Below are positions 1 to 12,800 of a stretch of DNA of 64,000 nucleotides, in pieces. The stretch's first letter is position 1; every line of letters begins with the position of its first letter. Below the pieces are notes generated by a model. That model did no database searches. It was not told the DNA's origin and was given only the letters and a program-made list of their open reading frames with translations. Source of the DNA: Callipepla californica brunnescens (Eukaryota; Chordata; Aves; Galliformes; Odontophoridae); NCBI GenBank assembly GCA_023055505.1, contig JALIRH010000031.1, positions 2,799,823-2,863,822 of the forward strand. Reading direction: 5' to 3'. Both the position numbers and the translations under genes were made by a program.

Positions 1-3000
1 ACTTGTTTTGATCAGGGACAATATCTTCAAATAGAAAATAAAACTTAAGATATTTGGGGATGTATCATTTAATACAAGAAGAAAACATAGCCAACCTGAA
101 ATAAGACCTTAAGATATCTTGAAGGCTTTTTCACTCCCTTCTCCCTCTTTCCTTATTTGTCAAAGAAATACTGTATTCCCTGCAACTGTTAACTTTTCTA
201 ATCGGATGAAAGGAAGAAAAAGAGACTTTTCAAATTAATGGAATATCAGCATTCTTTCATTATTTAATACTATGCTTATCAACAGGAAATAAAGGCACAG
301 ACTTTTCCCAGACATCCTGTGCATCTCCAGCAAGCTTAAGATGCCAGCTAGCTGAAAAATAAAATAATAATAAAAAAAAAAAAACAGTTAACATGAGATA
401 CATTTGCTTGGCCAAAGGTCAGTTGTCCATTTAGTCATGTGCTCCCTTGTAAGTACTTGCTGTAAAAGAGATACATGGGCTTAGAAATCTCCTGTAGACT
501 TTACTGAGTGCTAGTGCAACTCCCCAAGGGTTTCTGAAAGCATGATGGAGGCTGCTTTGTCTCTGACAAGCACAGAGAAAATAAATGTATAATAGGTAAT
601 ATAAGATTAAATATTATTTCTTGCATACATTGTACTATGTTACAGATATTTTTTCCTAGGGAAAGGTCACTAGAAAATAGGCTAGCCCTCTTTAAAAACA
701 ATATTCATTTTATTCTTTTTGCAAAGCAGTTTGGAAGTGAAGTACTAGTTTTGCCAAAAGCAATTGCTGTGCATTAATATTAAACATGATCTAATGAAGG
801 CAGAAGTCGTTTTGGGAAAACATTAAGAGCAGCACAAGCATCTTCTGAATTATAAGTTTGTGGATGAGAGAAATAGTACAATGAAAATATAGGCATTTCT
901 CCTGTTGAGGTTTTGATCCATGACCTGTAAAAATAAAGGACAGGGAAAAGGCGAAAAGCAACACTTCCTCACAGAAAGTGTACTTCAACATCCCCTCTCC
1001 CCGTTCCTATTTTCCCTCCCTCCCCTCCCCCTCCAAAAAACCAAGACTACAAATCAAACCAGAACTACAAACAGACCCAAGAAAGCAGAAAAGCCACAAA
1101 GCAGGAACAAAATGTAATTTGGGGGGAGCACTGCCTCCAAGAAAACTATTTCCATGCATAATTAAAATACCTAACTGGAACTGCAGCAATTGTTGCAGTT
1201 TAAAATGCCCCCTTCTTTCTCACACGTATCCTAGAGATGAGCCAGTTAGGGAACATGTGAGTCATTTGACCGAAGTACAAGACAGAACAGAAAAAAAATT
1301 GGCATTATCCCTGAAATGCCCTAAAAGGGCATCTCTCAATATTAGTCTGAGTGGTCAGGATAACAAACTAGCCTTCTCTATCGAAAGTCAGACTGCCCCA
1401 AAAGGGCACAAAGAGACTTCTACCGTGCAGCTAGTAACCAGCAAATGCAAGTTCCCATTTAAAAAACTGCTGACACTCTTTCTGTATATCTGTATCTGTT
1501 TACATGTTGCAGTCTGTACCTTGTGGCATCCTTCAAAGTTTTATACAAATAAACATAAGGAGGTATTTTTGAGAGTGCAGTGCTCCAAGGTACCTGACAG
1601 TGAGTGCTTGGAAACACATCCTTGCTGCCATAAAAAATGTAATGATTCAGCAGTTTAATGGATCTGGAGTTTAGCAACAGCCCCCTTGTAAACATCTCCA
1701 GGGAAATAAAATAATACAGGCCCAAGACTCTGGCAGGTTCCATAATTCTTTGTTCCTGGCACAAATCCAGGGGCAGAGCAAGCTCCAACTCAAGGCAAAT
1801 ACAGCTGTACAACACTATCATTCTCAAAGCAGATCCTATTCAAAGCCCAGTGGTAGAATTAACTTATAGAACGTCTGATGAGCAGACAAAGATATCAGGA
1901 AAGCACTCTTCTTCCAAAAAAAAAAAAAAAAAAAGAACTTAAATATTAAACCACCTAAATCAATAATGCTCAGTTTCACATCATACATATTTTCTCATTT
2001 TTTTTTCTTTTTTCTAGTAGTCGGTGAAGCCTGGTCAAAATTAAAATATACAGGTTTTGAATATCTGCTCCTATTATTAAAATCAACCAATTGCTAGCAA
2101 ACTGTGAAAAAGGGACAAAGAATGAAAGTGTCACAGCCACTACACAGTAATTACTAAAACATGAGATATTTGTGTCCTAAAAGTCTTCTACCAAAATACT
2201 CAGTGGAAAGCCACAAAATGAAAGATGACACCCAGCTTAGACACTCAGATGCAGGGGCTGGGATCTCTCAGCTGTGTAGTGAAAACAAAATCCTAATTCT
2301 TATCACTTTGATTTTCACTTTCTTCCTCTCTTTCTGAAATTCCCTTACAACAGATACATAAAACAAAAAACAAAAAAAACAAAAAACAAAACAAAACAAA
2401 CAAAAAAAAAACAACAGATATTTACATTGAAAGTACTATAACCAAGTGGGAAAAGCAGAGGAGGTTCTTTCCACTCTTTCTACACCTGTGGAGTATAACC
2501 AAAGGTTGGGGCTATCCTGCTATATTGAAAGGCATCCAGCTTCTACACATTCATTCTCTAAGAGCAAGAATGAATTTCAGAATCTCTGTTAAGGTCAAGG
2601 ACTTTAACAAAAGGCCATCATATAAACAGAGAAACATTAAAACTAGATGGGGTGCATCACATTTATCTTTTATTTTTAAGTTGGTTGTAGCTTGATCTGA
2701 TATCTCCATAGATATCTAGGAATTATTTTTTCTGATTATTTTTCTGCTATCTAAACTAGTAGTGGGATTCACTTTTCTGAATTTGTGATAAAGGGTTCTC
2801 AAGTACCAAAAACCTGATCTATTTTAGGAGAAACACATACGATTTCTGATAATGTTTAACATCTTATATACCCAAGTTGCATTGCTGATAGAAGAAGCAA
2901 GACATCAAGTCACAAGTACAGCTATAGTTATTTAGGTTTGGTCAGTCCCTTCTCATACCTGCAAGCAAAGGTATTTGGTGCCTCATATATCCACTGAGAT

Positions 3001-4389
3001 CTGCAAACACTACTGAACACAACAATGAAAATTTTAATTAAAATTTGTTTACTTATTTCCATACCTATTTCTATATTTCTATACCTATTTCTATACCTAT
3101 TATTTACTATATCCCTTAAAACTGAAAGTGTTGCCTCTAATGAAGACACTTTCAATATTTCTTTATTTTAATGTCGATTCAAACTACAGAGCCGAAACGT
3201 GTGGACACTTAGTACCATATTTAGTACTTACATATGCTCTTGTTGATAATTCAGAGCACTGCCTCCTGTTTCTACCACCAAACAGGTAGCCTGTGAGATT
3301 TCAAAAAGCTTTTTTTGTTTTCTGCCTTTAGAATCAATTATTATGCTTAGTCCTTCTGCCTGCATTTCCTAGACAGCTACTCAACAGAAATTTGGAGCTT
3401 ACAAAGAACTTTTACGGCAGGTTTACAAGAACTTATTAGCGTGGAAAGGCTTTAAAAGAACAGGTTAAATTCTGTTAGTTACAACTTCCTCCATGGAAAC
3501 ATGGGAAAAAAAATCTTTTTGTAATTTTTCAGAACACATTTGCTATCACAGCAATCCATCAATAACAAGTCAAGACTACAGTAGTTTCCCAGAGTGTAGG
3601 CAAGATTTTGTAATCCTCAGTAAACGCATCCACCTTAATTTCTTAAAAGGGTATTTAATAGCTGAATGCCAATTACATCCTAAAATCTTTAAAATTCAAT
3701 TGAGGAATATTAAAATTCAGTACTTAGCTTAAAGGCAGCACTCCTTTCTAGCTCCAGCTTTTTTTTTCTAATAAAGCATTCTGCTGCAGCAAATAAACTG
3801 AAGAAACTAATGCAAATTATAACTAAGAATACAAAAATGAAAATACTTGTGATTATTGAAATCCCATCCTTTGTGCTCTATTGGGTGAATGATGCTAAAG
3901 AAAAGAAGATGTAATGAAGATTTGGCTACAGTATCTTTAAACAGTAGAAGTTCTGAATCGTGCCATTAAAACATCATTGTACAGAAAGGTACCACCATCA
4001 GAAGAACTTTAACGTGTAAATATTAGATTCCAACCCATATTGCTGTCCACAGGCAGACAGTGCCGTGCTGCCAGCACTGCATAGCCCCTGGAATTGAAGA
4101 ACTGCACAGCTCTTCTAGATACCCAGCTGGTGTGTCGACAGCTCCATTTAATATTCTTGTCTAGTGATACAGCAAAGACCTCTCATGCCTATTTTTAAAT
4201 GCACATTTTTAATATTCAATATAATGTTACTCTTTAACAAACTCTTTACTCCCTGCTTCTTTTATGAAGCTTCCTGTGGTCTTTAAAGGGATTGTTAACC
4301 AAAGAATGGATCACACTCTTTCTGCATGAGCAGATTCAGAAACACTCCATTAAACCTTTCAGTATTTAATATAAAGAGTAATCTCTCAC
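1..4389 (-). other. PRUNE2: PRUNE2 intron 4, partial
   Basis: This is AT-rich intronic sequence downstream of exon 4 on the minus strand. It holds an A13 run at 372-384, an A19 run at 1916-1934, an A-rich AAAC-like stretch near 2362-2415, and a short minisatellite at 3053-3102. A stop-free plus-strand frame at 978-1658 is discussed in the findings. No further PRUNE2 exon or recognisable transposon was seen. Confidence 0.75.
3053..3102. repeat. Short minisatellite, TATTTCTATACC-like unit
   Basis: Imperfect tandem copies of a 12-base unit similar to TATTTCTATACC, about four repeats, some shortened by three bases. The sequence is purely intronic. In translation it gives a repetitive RYRNRYRN-like peptide that is an artefact of the repeat. 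Confidence 0.7.
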
Positions 4390-4553
4390 CTCTGAGGAGA
4401 TAAGCCAGTTGCTGAGTGATTAACTCTGGTGCTTCTTGAAGAATCTCTTTTACTACTAAAGAGGAAGAAGAAGCTTGTAACTCCAGGCTGCCATCACATT
4501 GCTCGTCTGGATTGATGACTTTGACAACAGCTGATTCCAAACTTTTATCCTCA
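4390..4553 (-). CDS. PRUNE2: PRUNE2 coding exon 4
   Basis: The exon has 164 bp: one base completing a serine codon, 54 codons, and one base carried into the next exon (phase 1). It begins (S)EDKSLESAVVKVINP and ends ITQQLAYLLR. The acceptor is CTTTATAG at 4554 upward and the donor is GTGAGAG at 4389 downward. The segment SSSSLVVKEILQEAPELITQQLA corresponds to the helical end of the first Prune subdomain. VINPDEQC replaces the VLDHRPIE block of PRUNE1, so the DHR motif is absent as well. The next PRUNE2 exon, which should begin with a glycine or serine followed by an ILFKW-like block, was not found between 1 and 4389 and presumably lies outside the window. Confidence 0.94.
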
Positions 4554-5977
4554 CTATAAAGTAAATTCAAAAATATATATTTTTCTCAGTCTAGCTTCTG
4601 AGACAACCAAATAAAACTTCAAAAAAATTCAAGACTGTAACATCACCATTATACAAAATTTAATATGAAGCCAACACGTTATAATTTCGTCCTAAAACTG
4701 TAATTTCAGAATTAAAATCCACAGTGATTTTATCAGCAAGTGCTAAGAGTCTGTTTACAATTTTTTTTAACAAAATCTTTAAATTTAGCAATTTGAAAAA
4801 ATATATATTTCTACAAGTACTGAAAATTTCACCCTTCAGAAAAGGGAAATTGTGCCATTCTCCCATTGAATGTTTTAGCAACTTATAAAATATACTTATT
4901 TTGCTTTAAAACACCTTTTGTTTCTGCTTTCAGTACTAATAACAAAGTTAAACTACATTTAACAATATCAAATGCAAGTCATACTCCCTTAGAAGGAAGA
5001 AAAAGGAGTGGACAGTAATAAAGAGTAAATCTTACGAATACTTTTTCTTTGAGAAAACACACTGAAATGTCAGCAGTTGTCAGAGAATCAATAGCTATGA
5101 GATTTACACATTTCTTATTTTAGATTTTCTCTACTTTTATTCGAATCCACAAACACCTCAGAGTAGGATGAAGCTATTTTTATTTCCCAAGGCAATCTAT
5201 CTCACAGGTAGAATGTTATTTATTTTAAATGAGGTTCTAAAGAGAGCTGGAAACACACAGTTCTCTTCACTCTGGGCAAGAGAGGCAGATCACTATAAAG
5301 AAGCTCCCTATGTTCACCATTGGCTTGTAAAGTTTCCTGCTTTAGGAATATGGGCTCCCACAGAGCAACTCAGCCTGTGGCATGGAAGACATTTTGAGAA
5401 AAATGCTGTAGTTTGTAAGGATTTCAATAATCTAGCAGCCATACAGAAATCATAGATGATACAAAATGAGAATAAGATTTGTTGCTAGCTATATTTATAA
5501 CAGTTTCTATTCAGTATTAGTTTTATTTAAAGACAGCATTGCCTTTTTTGTAAATGTCTCAAATTTCTGTCTGTCTTTAGGAGGATCTTAACAGCACATA
5601 CAATTACAATTGTTGTGGCTATCTCCAAAACAGCACAAGGGTTTTCATTCCTTCAGTGAAAGTTAACTAAGAAGCAGGGGAAAGAAAGATATTGTATTTA
5701 TTTGCCACAAGAAACCATAAGACTATTTAAAATATCTACTCTAAGCTATGCGAAAATACAAGTTGTCTTAGAAGTGATGGAAAAATTATTACTTTGGTGT
5801 ATGTACTGAGCATAGTCACAGAATCATAATGAGAGAAAAAATGTATTCTAACTTCTGTTTTGTTTTGTTTTTGCTGTGCTAACATAGCAGTATTAATCTG
5901 AATTCAGAAAAAATACAAAATATAATTTTTAAAATAGTTCAAATGCAGTAAGTCATTGTGTATATAAGAGTCAATAC
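4554..5977 (-). other. PRUNE2: PRUNE2 intron 3
   Basis: A 1424-bp AT-rich intron between exons 3 and 4, with GT donor at 5977-5976 and AG acceptor at 4555-4554. No repeat element or second coding frame is recognisable in it. Confidence 0.85.
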
Positions 5978-6180
5978 CTTGTCAGCATGTTGCTGTTTGT
6001 AAGTGTTAAAGACAACTTCCCTTCAGCATTCAGCTGATGTAAATTGATTTCATCTCGAAAGATATGGAATGACTCTGGGATATTCAGCTCCTCCAATATA
6101 AACCTTGTCTCTGTGAAGTAGCTGAAGTCTCTTCTTGGTATGTTTAGAACCGGTAAGCAAAGAACATCAGGAGGACTGAC
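5978..6180 (-). CDS. PRUNE2: PRUNE2 coding exon 3 (Prune-like domain core)
   Basis: The exon has 67 codons plus two bases. It starts VSPPDVLCLPVLNIPRRDF and ends LSLTLTNSNMLT. The acceptor is CATTACAG at 6181 upward and the donor is GTATTG at 5977 downward; the terminal AG joins the T of exon 4 to make a serine codon (phase 2). The PESFHIFRDEINLHQL block is shared with both PRUNE1 and PRUNE2. Where catalytic Prune proteins carry LVDHHIL, this exon has LTNSNML, so the metal-binding DHH motif that names the superfamily is missing. This matches the state known in mammalian PRUNE2. Confidence 0.95.
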
Positions 6181-7074
6181 CTGTAATGTACATGTATATT
6201 TGTGAGAGATGCATGAAATAAGACTTGATTCTTATTAGTCATGTTTTACCATACTGAGCAATAAGAAAGTTTGCATTTTCTGACAAATTTTTGTCCTTTT
6301 ACTTCGTTCTTTACCATCTTCAGCTCATTTTATTTGTTCTTGATTGTGTTCCTCCTGCAGAATTGCTGCAAAATGAGGAATGAGAAAAAATGATGTACTA
6401 CATTCTGAAAATCTCAATTAAGTTTTTCAGGAAAAGATTATGCTTTCTTCAAAATTCTGTAAATGAAAATTGACAACTTTTTAATTCAAGGGAACCCTGT
6501 TTATAAAACCATGATAGTTTTAGTCCAACTTTGCTTTTCAAACTTGACTGACTTTGCATTTGTGACGCTGGATGGGGATGTAGAGCTAAAAACATCTACA
6601 TTTAGACAAACCATTTCTCTAAATAAACTTCTGACTCTACAGAAGTCAGCAAAATAACATCCACTTGTGTAGGGCACAGAAGACATTCCCTTCATCTGAA
6701 GGTTTTTACCAAATGTGGAGAATATCTTAGATACAATGTTTTTTGACTGTGATTGTTAAGACATCAAATTTTTTAGGTCATGGTTATTCTTTTGCAATAC
6801 GCATGCACAATGGTAAGCACAACAGGATCACAAACAGTATGGACTTACAATTGCATCTTCCAAAACAATATCTACAAGAGATGTATGTTCCATTCAGGCT
6901 CCTATGAATCAATAACTTAATAAAAGCAGTCGCTTAAAGATCTGTAATTTATACGGCAGGTTTGTTTATGTAATCACTTCTAGAACAGAGGTTTCTATGG
7001 GATGTCTGAACAGCAAGATGTCCATAAGAACATGCAACAAATAAGACCTCTAAGCTTTTTTTTTTTTTCATTAC
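6181..7074 (-). other. PRUNE2: PRUNE2 intron 2
   Basis: An 894-bp intron between exons 2 and 3, with GT donor at 7074-7073 and AG acceptor at 6182-6181. It is AT-rich with no recognisable mobile element. The pyrimidine tract before the acceptor is weak. Confidence 0.85.
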
Positions 7075-7179
7075 CTTGTCTAGAAAGTAGGCATAGGCCA
7101 CAGCAGAAATAAGAGAGTCCAAATCACAGGATTTACTTCCAAGAACAACATGTACTTTGTCCAGGTGCTTGCTTCGGTT
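7075..7179 (-). CDS. PRUNE2: PRUNE2 coding exon 2 (DLDS motif)
   Basis: These 35 codons begin NRSKHLDKVHVVLG and end AYAYFLDK. The acceptor is TGTTACAG at 7180-7187, read on the minus strand, and the donor is GTAATG at 7074 downward. The junctions are phase 0 on both sides. The exon contains CDLDSLIS, the equivalent of the first conserved aspartate motif of the DHH phosphoesterase superfamily (CDLDSTVS in human PRUNE1). It encodes the first beta strand and helix of the Prune-like domain. The exon is separated from exon 1 by about 30 kb of intron and from exon 3 by under 1 kb. Confidence 0.95.
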
Positions 7180-9421
7180 CTGTAACACATTAAAAGACAA
7201 TTGTCATGAGTGACAATGGAAATAATAACAAACATATATATCAGTCACTAAGAGTTTTCAAAAGACATACAAAATATCCAGGTATTGTCCTTAACTGCAA
7301 CACCCTTTTTCATGGTTTTTTCAAACCGCTGGAATTGAATTTGTGTTTCACAGAAGACTAGTTCAGAACCCAAGGAGAAACCTGACTGAACTCCCTTTAG
7401 TAGCAAAGGAACAGTTACCACTTTCATGTACATTTGGAAAAAACACCCCAAAAATGGATCTCATGAGAAAAGCAATCATAAGGAGTGTGAAAATACACAC
7501 ACAGAACTATATATAGTTTATACGTAGTTTTACTTTTCCCTATTTTCCTTCTTTGGCTGAAATCAGTAAATAGACAAAGTAACAATCCTTCCTCTCGGCT
7601 CTTCAGAAGCTGGAAACACTGAAGGAAGCACTGACGATTTTGAGCTTTCCCCACTGTCAACAGGGAGTCTGTTCTGCATTTAATCAAATTATAGGCTTCC
7701 AAACACCAGGAAAAGAAAGACCAGACCAACTTAATGAAAGGAGAATATTACAGAGAAATGTCTTCTTCATAAGCACACACATATAAAATGGAAGATGGTG
7801 TTTTTTCTCTTGTGTACATTAATGTTAGGCTAGTTCCATGAAAACATTCCACTTTTTTTTAGTGAGTTATTCTTTATAATTTGAGAAACCTGTCTGACTG
7901 ACATTAAGAAAGATACCTCAGAAACAAATATATGCAATCAAACACTGTTTCTGCTATTGTGTAAAGATGGATGTATCTTCTCGTTATTTTGAATTAGAAT
8001 TTTTCACCTTATCAAGTTAAAAATCTTTCAGTAGAACATTATAATTAGTATGTTATTCTCCATAATTATAGCCAAGCAATTTTTTAAAACTAATCTTTTT
8101 CCCCTCTGTCTAATCTTTTCTCTGTTTAAATCTAAGGATGAAACTTCTCTTTTTTCATTATATGGAACACAGTCACCAAGATACCCCTGGGTAATTAAAC
8201 CAGGACAACTATTCTCTGTTTACTAAGCATTGGGAAAATTTAAACTATTTAACACAGACAGCTTTCTTAAGTGCACAGAAAATAGAACAGATATGCTCAT
8301 TTAAACTTGTATGTCTTCCTCTTTAATTCTACTTTTCTCTTTCCTCTTTGAATATGGTTTTTTGCTCTATGGTTCTCGTCAGCATACATTTCTGACTAAT
8401 TTGCCACACTAAAAAATGAAAATAAAGTTTGTGAGTTCATGCTTTGCTTTTTTCAAGTATTATTCATGGTATACAAAGCTTTTCCTTCAGGCTTCCCAAA
8501 CTGCATACCAAACAACACTACATAGACAAAGCAGGAAACTGAGTGTACAGACAAACTGATTATTAAATCTATAAAGCATCTCTAAGTGCAAACAATATAA
8601 ATAAATCAACTCATCTAATGCGATTCTGTATATACATGGCCTCTATCTATACATTATTTGCTTCCTCTTTCTCGTGTTCCATGAAACACTATCTCATATA
8701 GAACTAGCAGGAATATTCAACAGTAATCTGAGTTTCAGAGATGAGTGTCAGAACTATTCATCAGGAATATCATTGTTTTCTTTGGAAAAAATAAGAAATG
8801 TTTGGTCCCATCTTTAGAATTTGTTCTGTAGCACTCACAAGTACATCTGCTCACTTGTCTGTACAATTCATGTGTCCACAATAACTTTTTTACAGAGGTA
8901 CACTGCAGTCTTATAACTAGTAGAAATTGTGTGAGGATAACAACCAAAGATGGAAGAATCACTTTGTCTTCACATCCATACAAAGAAGCTCTCACATTAA
9001 ATAAATATATATATACATATATCTTTTTTTTTTCTTTTTTTAAAGCATATTTCACTCAGTTGTGAGACCTATCACATCCCAGCTATCTCCTAACTCTTGG
9101 AGTTAAGAAGGGTGACAAAATAATTACAAGAAAATTAAGGAATTCACAGACTAAAAGTTTATGAACCCTACACTTCTGAAGAAATAAGAAAAGCACTGCT
9201 CTAAAGAGTAAATTATAAAGAGAATACAGTAGAGCAAGAAGTCTCAGGACACCATCTCTTCTACATTATCCGAACAGGTCAACTAGCCACTCACTAACTG
9301 ATTTTTTATTTTTGTATTCTAGCATACAATATTTCACCAACACAAATGAACCAGAAAAGACTTTCTTCAGTCTACCCTCAGGAGATTTACAATAAATCTG
9401 AGATAGAGCTCATTAGCTGGT

Positions 9422-9443
9422 TTGTTGTTGTTGTTGTTGTTGT
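9422..9443. repeat. (GTT)n microsatellite
   Basis: Seven uninterrupted GTT units within PRUNE2 intron 1. Likely length-polymorphic. Confidence 0.9.
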
Positions 9444-9829
9444 AGTTACAGCAGTACAAAGATTAGCAGCAAGAGGTTGTATTTTTCTGTTCAGGCTGTT
9501 TACATACTTCATTTCTGAACAACTGCCTGCTTCTTCCAGAGAATTTCTTCCTAGAACACTCAGATATGCAGTAGAGGCAACCTAGAAGCTACTGAGAACT
9601 TCTTCACAAAAAAAAGGGAACAGAAAGCGGTTTTCTGTTTTCAAGGGAGCTCTGTTGCACACAGCCTTTCTCAGGCCACGCCAGGGAGGGTATATTTTTG
9701 CTCCATTCATGATAGTCAGTTCTTTTAATGGTGGTACCCCTCCCTGAGTAAGAATCTGTTCACCTGCACAAAACTACCAATTTTACTCTCTATTCTCTCA
9801 CTTGTGGCATTTAGAAGGTGTTTTCTTTT

Positions 9830-9890
9830 TTTGTTTGTTTGTTTGTTTATTTTTGTTTGTTCTCGTGGTGGTTGTTTTGGTTTTTTTTGC
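9830..9890. repeat. (TTTG)n-rich low-complexity tract
   Basis: TTTG tetramers followed by a T/G-rich low-complexity stretch ending in a T8 run. Intronic; no gene content. Confidence 0.8.
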
Positions 9891-12800
9891 AGTGAGATTT
9901 TTATAATAGAGTAACTATTATGTTAACAGTAAATACAAAGTAAGTTTGTAAGTTGTTTTATGATAAACAGAAAAGAAAAATCCCTTTTCTATTTCTTAAA
10001 CTATCCCAAATTTCTGAATATATTTACATATATTTATAAATCTGTATTTAATCAACAAAATTTAATTAACAACAGATACTTTTCTATTTCTAGATATCTC
10101 TAGATCCATCAGTTATAAAGGACACCATCTCTAGGTCCATCAGTTCTGCACACAGGATCAGGAAAATAACTTTTTAAAACCTTAATCCAATCTCAGCATC
10201 TTAGAAGTTGTAAAAGTCAGTATTCACACCAGGATCGCTTCCTCAGCTTGTCATTATTGGCAAAAAGATTTGGAGTTGGTCTTTCTGAAGACATTAAAAG
10301 CTAGCATATAGGAGGGTACTGTTAAAACTGAGACTGGAAAGAAGAAAAGTAACTGAAGACATTGCTAAAAACCTGTTTCCATATTGATTAAAATAAGATC
10401 AGTGTAACACAAAACAACATTTTTTTTTCCATCTCCCAGGGCTTAAATATGAAATTACCTAAAATAATGTAAACAGAACACTACATGCTGCCTTTTTGCT
10501 ATATCTGGAACAAAATTTGCCTTTCCTCTCAACTATCACGTCAAATGACAGTTTTCAAAGAGCATATAAAAGAAATGGCATTCTGCAGCTCAGGTGACAT
10601 CTTCAACTCTGATGGAGCTAAGTGGAAAACTTCCTTTCTTGAGTTGGTGACAACTCTTCAAAGGTTGGAGAAACTGTATCCTCAGATTTGACAGCTGCTC
10701 CTGGTACAGAAACCAACACAAAACTAACATGAGCTACTCTCCACTGTGATGCGATTTACTGTCTTTTTATTTCCTAGAAGATCAAGGAATAAGATAGACT
10801 TTCTCCTGACAATCCTCACATTTAACTCCACCATCATTTCCTCTCTTCACTCTGCAACACGCTGAATCACTTTTTAATATCCTAATGCTACTTATTATTA
10901 ATAATCTTCGAAAAAGTATTTTCTCTGTAAAAGTAATGGGAAAACACACTCTCCAAGCTTCAAAGACTGCTTTTCATCTTCTGTCAGACCTAACTAGTTT
11001 GCATACTCTATTGCTCATCAGATAGCTGGGAGAAACACAGGCACATGGATGTGAAGCTTCCACTTCCATGACAGCAAAACTTCTGGATGTATCCTGACAA
11101 GAGGTCTCAGTAGAGAAGCCCAGAGTCAGGCAGGAGAAGCTTTAGATTCATAAACTCAGTGATATTTAGCTGCAGTAGGACTGTAAGAAGTGATAATCTC
11201 CTGCAGGTACCACAGGACACTCTTCAGCCTACATCAAACATTTTAGGGTTGAAATAATGAAACAAGAACTAATAAATTAAGCTATAAAGGACACCATCAA
11301 TCTCTTACTGTTGATGTTTTTTTGTTCAGCTTGGTTAATTGTAAACTGTAAAATGAATAAACACTCAATAAAATTAATCAAGGAAACAATGTGTCATTCT
11401 TAAAGGGCATCAGTCAGGATAACTCAGTTCTGATCTGAGGTATAAGCAAAATCTGATTTATAAGCATTAAGCTACTTCTGTAATCTAGTAAGCGATTTCT
11501 TGTAGTATTCTCCTATGGTGAAGCAAGTCTGGTATCCACCCAATTTTGTTACCTTTAATCACATACAAGCTCCAGTTCATGAATCTGTGGTGAAAAATAT
11601 ATTTTGTTAATTCTTAGCTGCATCAAAAAGCTTACTCATTCAAAACTACTGCACATACACTGGTTGCAAAAACTTTGTCTAGGATACTCTTCTACAGTGA
11701 TTCATCAAATTATAGTACATTAGTCAAAGAAAATATTATTTTCCTGTTTTCTTCTGTTAAAATAGAAGGTGGAGTGGTCTTGAAAGATAAGAAATCCTGA
11801 ACACTTTTTCTGGTATAAAGCAGGAACCCCTACTGGGTAAAGCAAAAAAAAATTTTCTTTACATTCCCTTTCATACACACACATGCACCCAATCACACAC
11901 TGCCTTGCTTTCTGACTACTATTTTCTTTTTGCTTCAAATCTCACTGGATCTTCTATCCTTCACCCGGAATGAGATCACTGCATTTTGCTGCACAGGCTG
12001 ATGGTGCAGTACCTACCAAGGATAGCATTTCTTTGAAGAAAAGAAGTTCTATGTCTCAAGAGAAGTATATTAATAAAGAAGAAGCTGCATAGGCACATGG
12101 CAGGACAGTGCCAGACGCAGCTCTGAAAGCTGCTCCAAGGTTGCTGCTGAAGTAGCATCATGGCTACTAAGTCAATGTGCAGTTTTCATGGAGATGCAAG
12201 ATAAAAAGCCTGCTGATCTGTAATAATAATCAACTGAGATTTGGTGTCTTTCATTTAGACAAGAGGATTTTTGTACTATTCTTTAACTTTGGGATTGTAC
12301 CACCAGTCCAGGGCTGAAATTTTTCTAATCATTTCAGATTATATTTCCTTTATAATATCAGCCAGTGTTATACCTCAAAAAGTCTCAGGCTTTTTAAGTT
12401 GATTGTCCTTCTCTGTTGTCAAACAAACGGTTTCTAGCCAAGGCGAAGTTAATTTAATATTTTATGCCAATTTCAAGTTACTTTAATATTTCATAAGTCT
12501 CTTCACAAGAAAGCTTTATACTGACCTGAAAAAAAGATCATCTGTCTTCCTAATAAGTGTTTTATTTTCTCTTACTTTTGAGGATAGAATATTACATTTA
12601 TCATGAACAGTATATAATATGTATTGTACCTCACTGAAATAGTCATAAAAATATAGTTATATAACTGAATCTTCCAAAGAGAATATAATTTAGAAGAGAA
12701 AATTTCAAGCATGCCATATTTCATTTTAATCTTTACCTCCTCAATCTGTATTGAAAAGAATAGATGTTACAGGAAACAGCAATGCAACTGGCAGAATATA

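Noticed and set aside
1..4389. A fifth PRUNE2 exon
   Set aside because: Searched by eye on the minus strand for the conserved ILFKW and LPPREDI-like blocks and found neither. The next exon probably lies outside the window.
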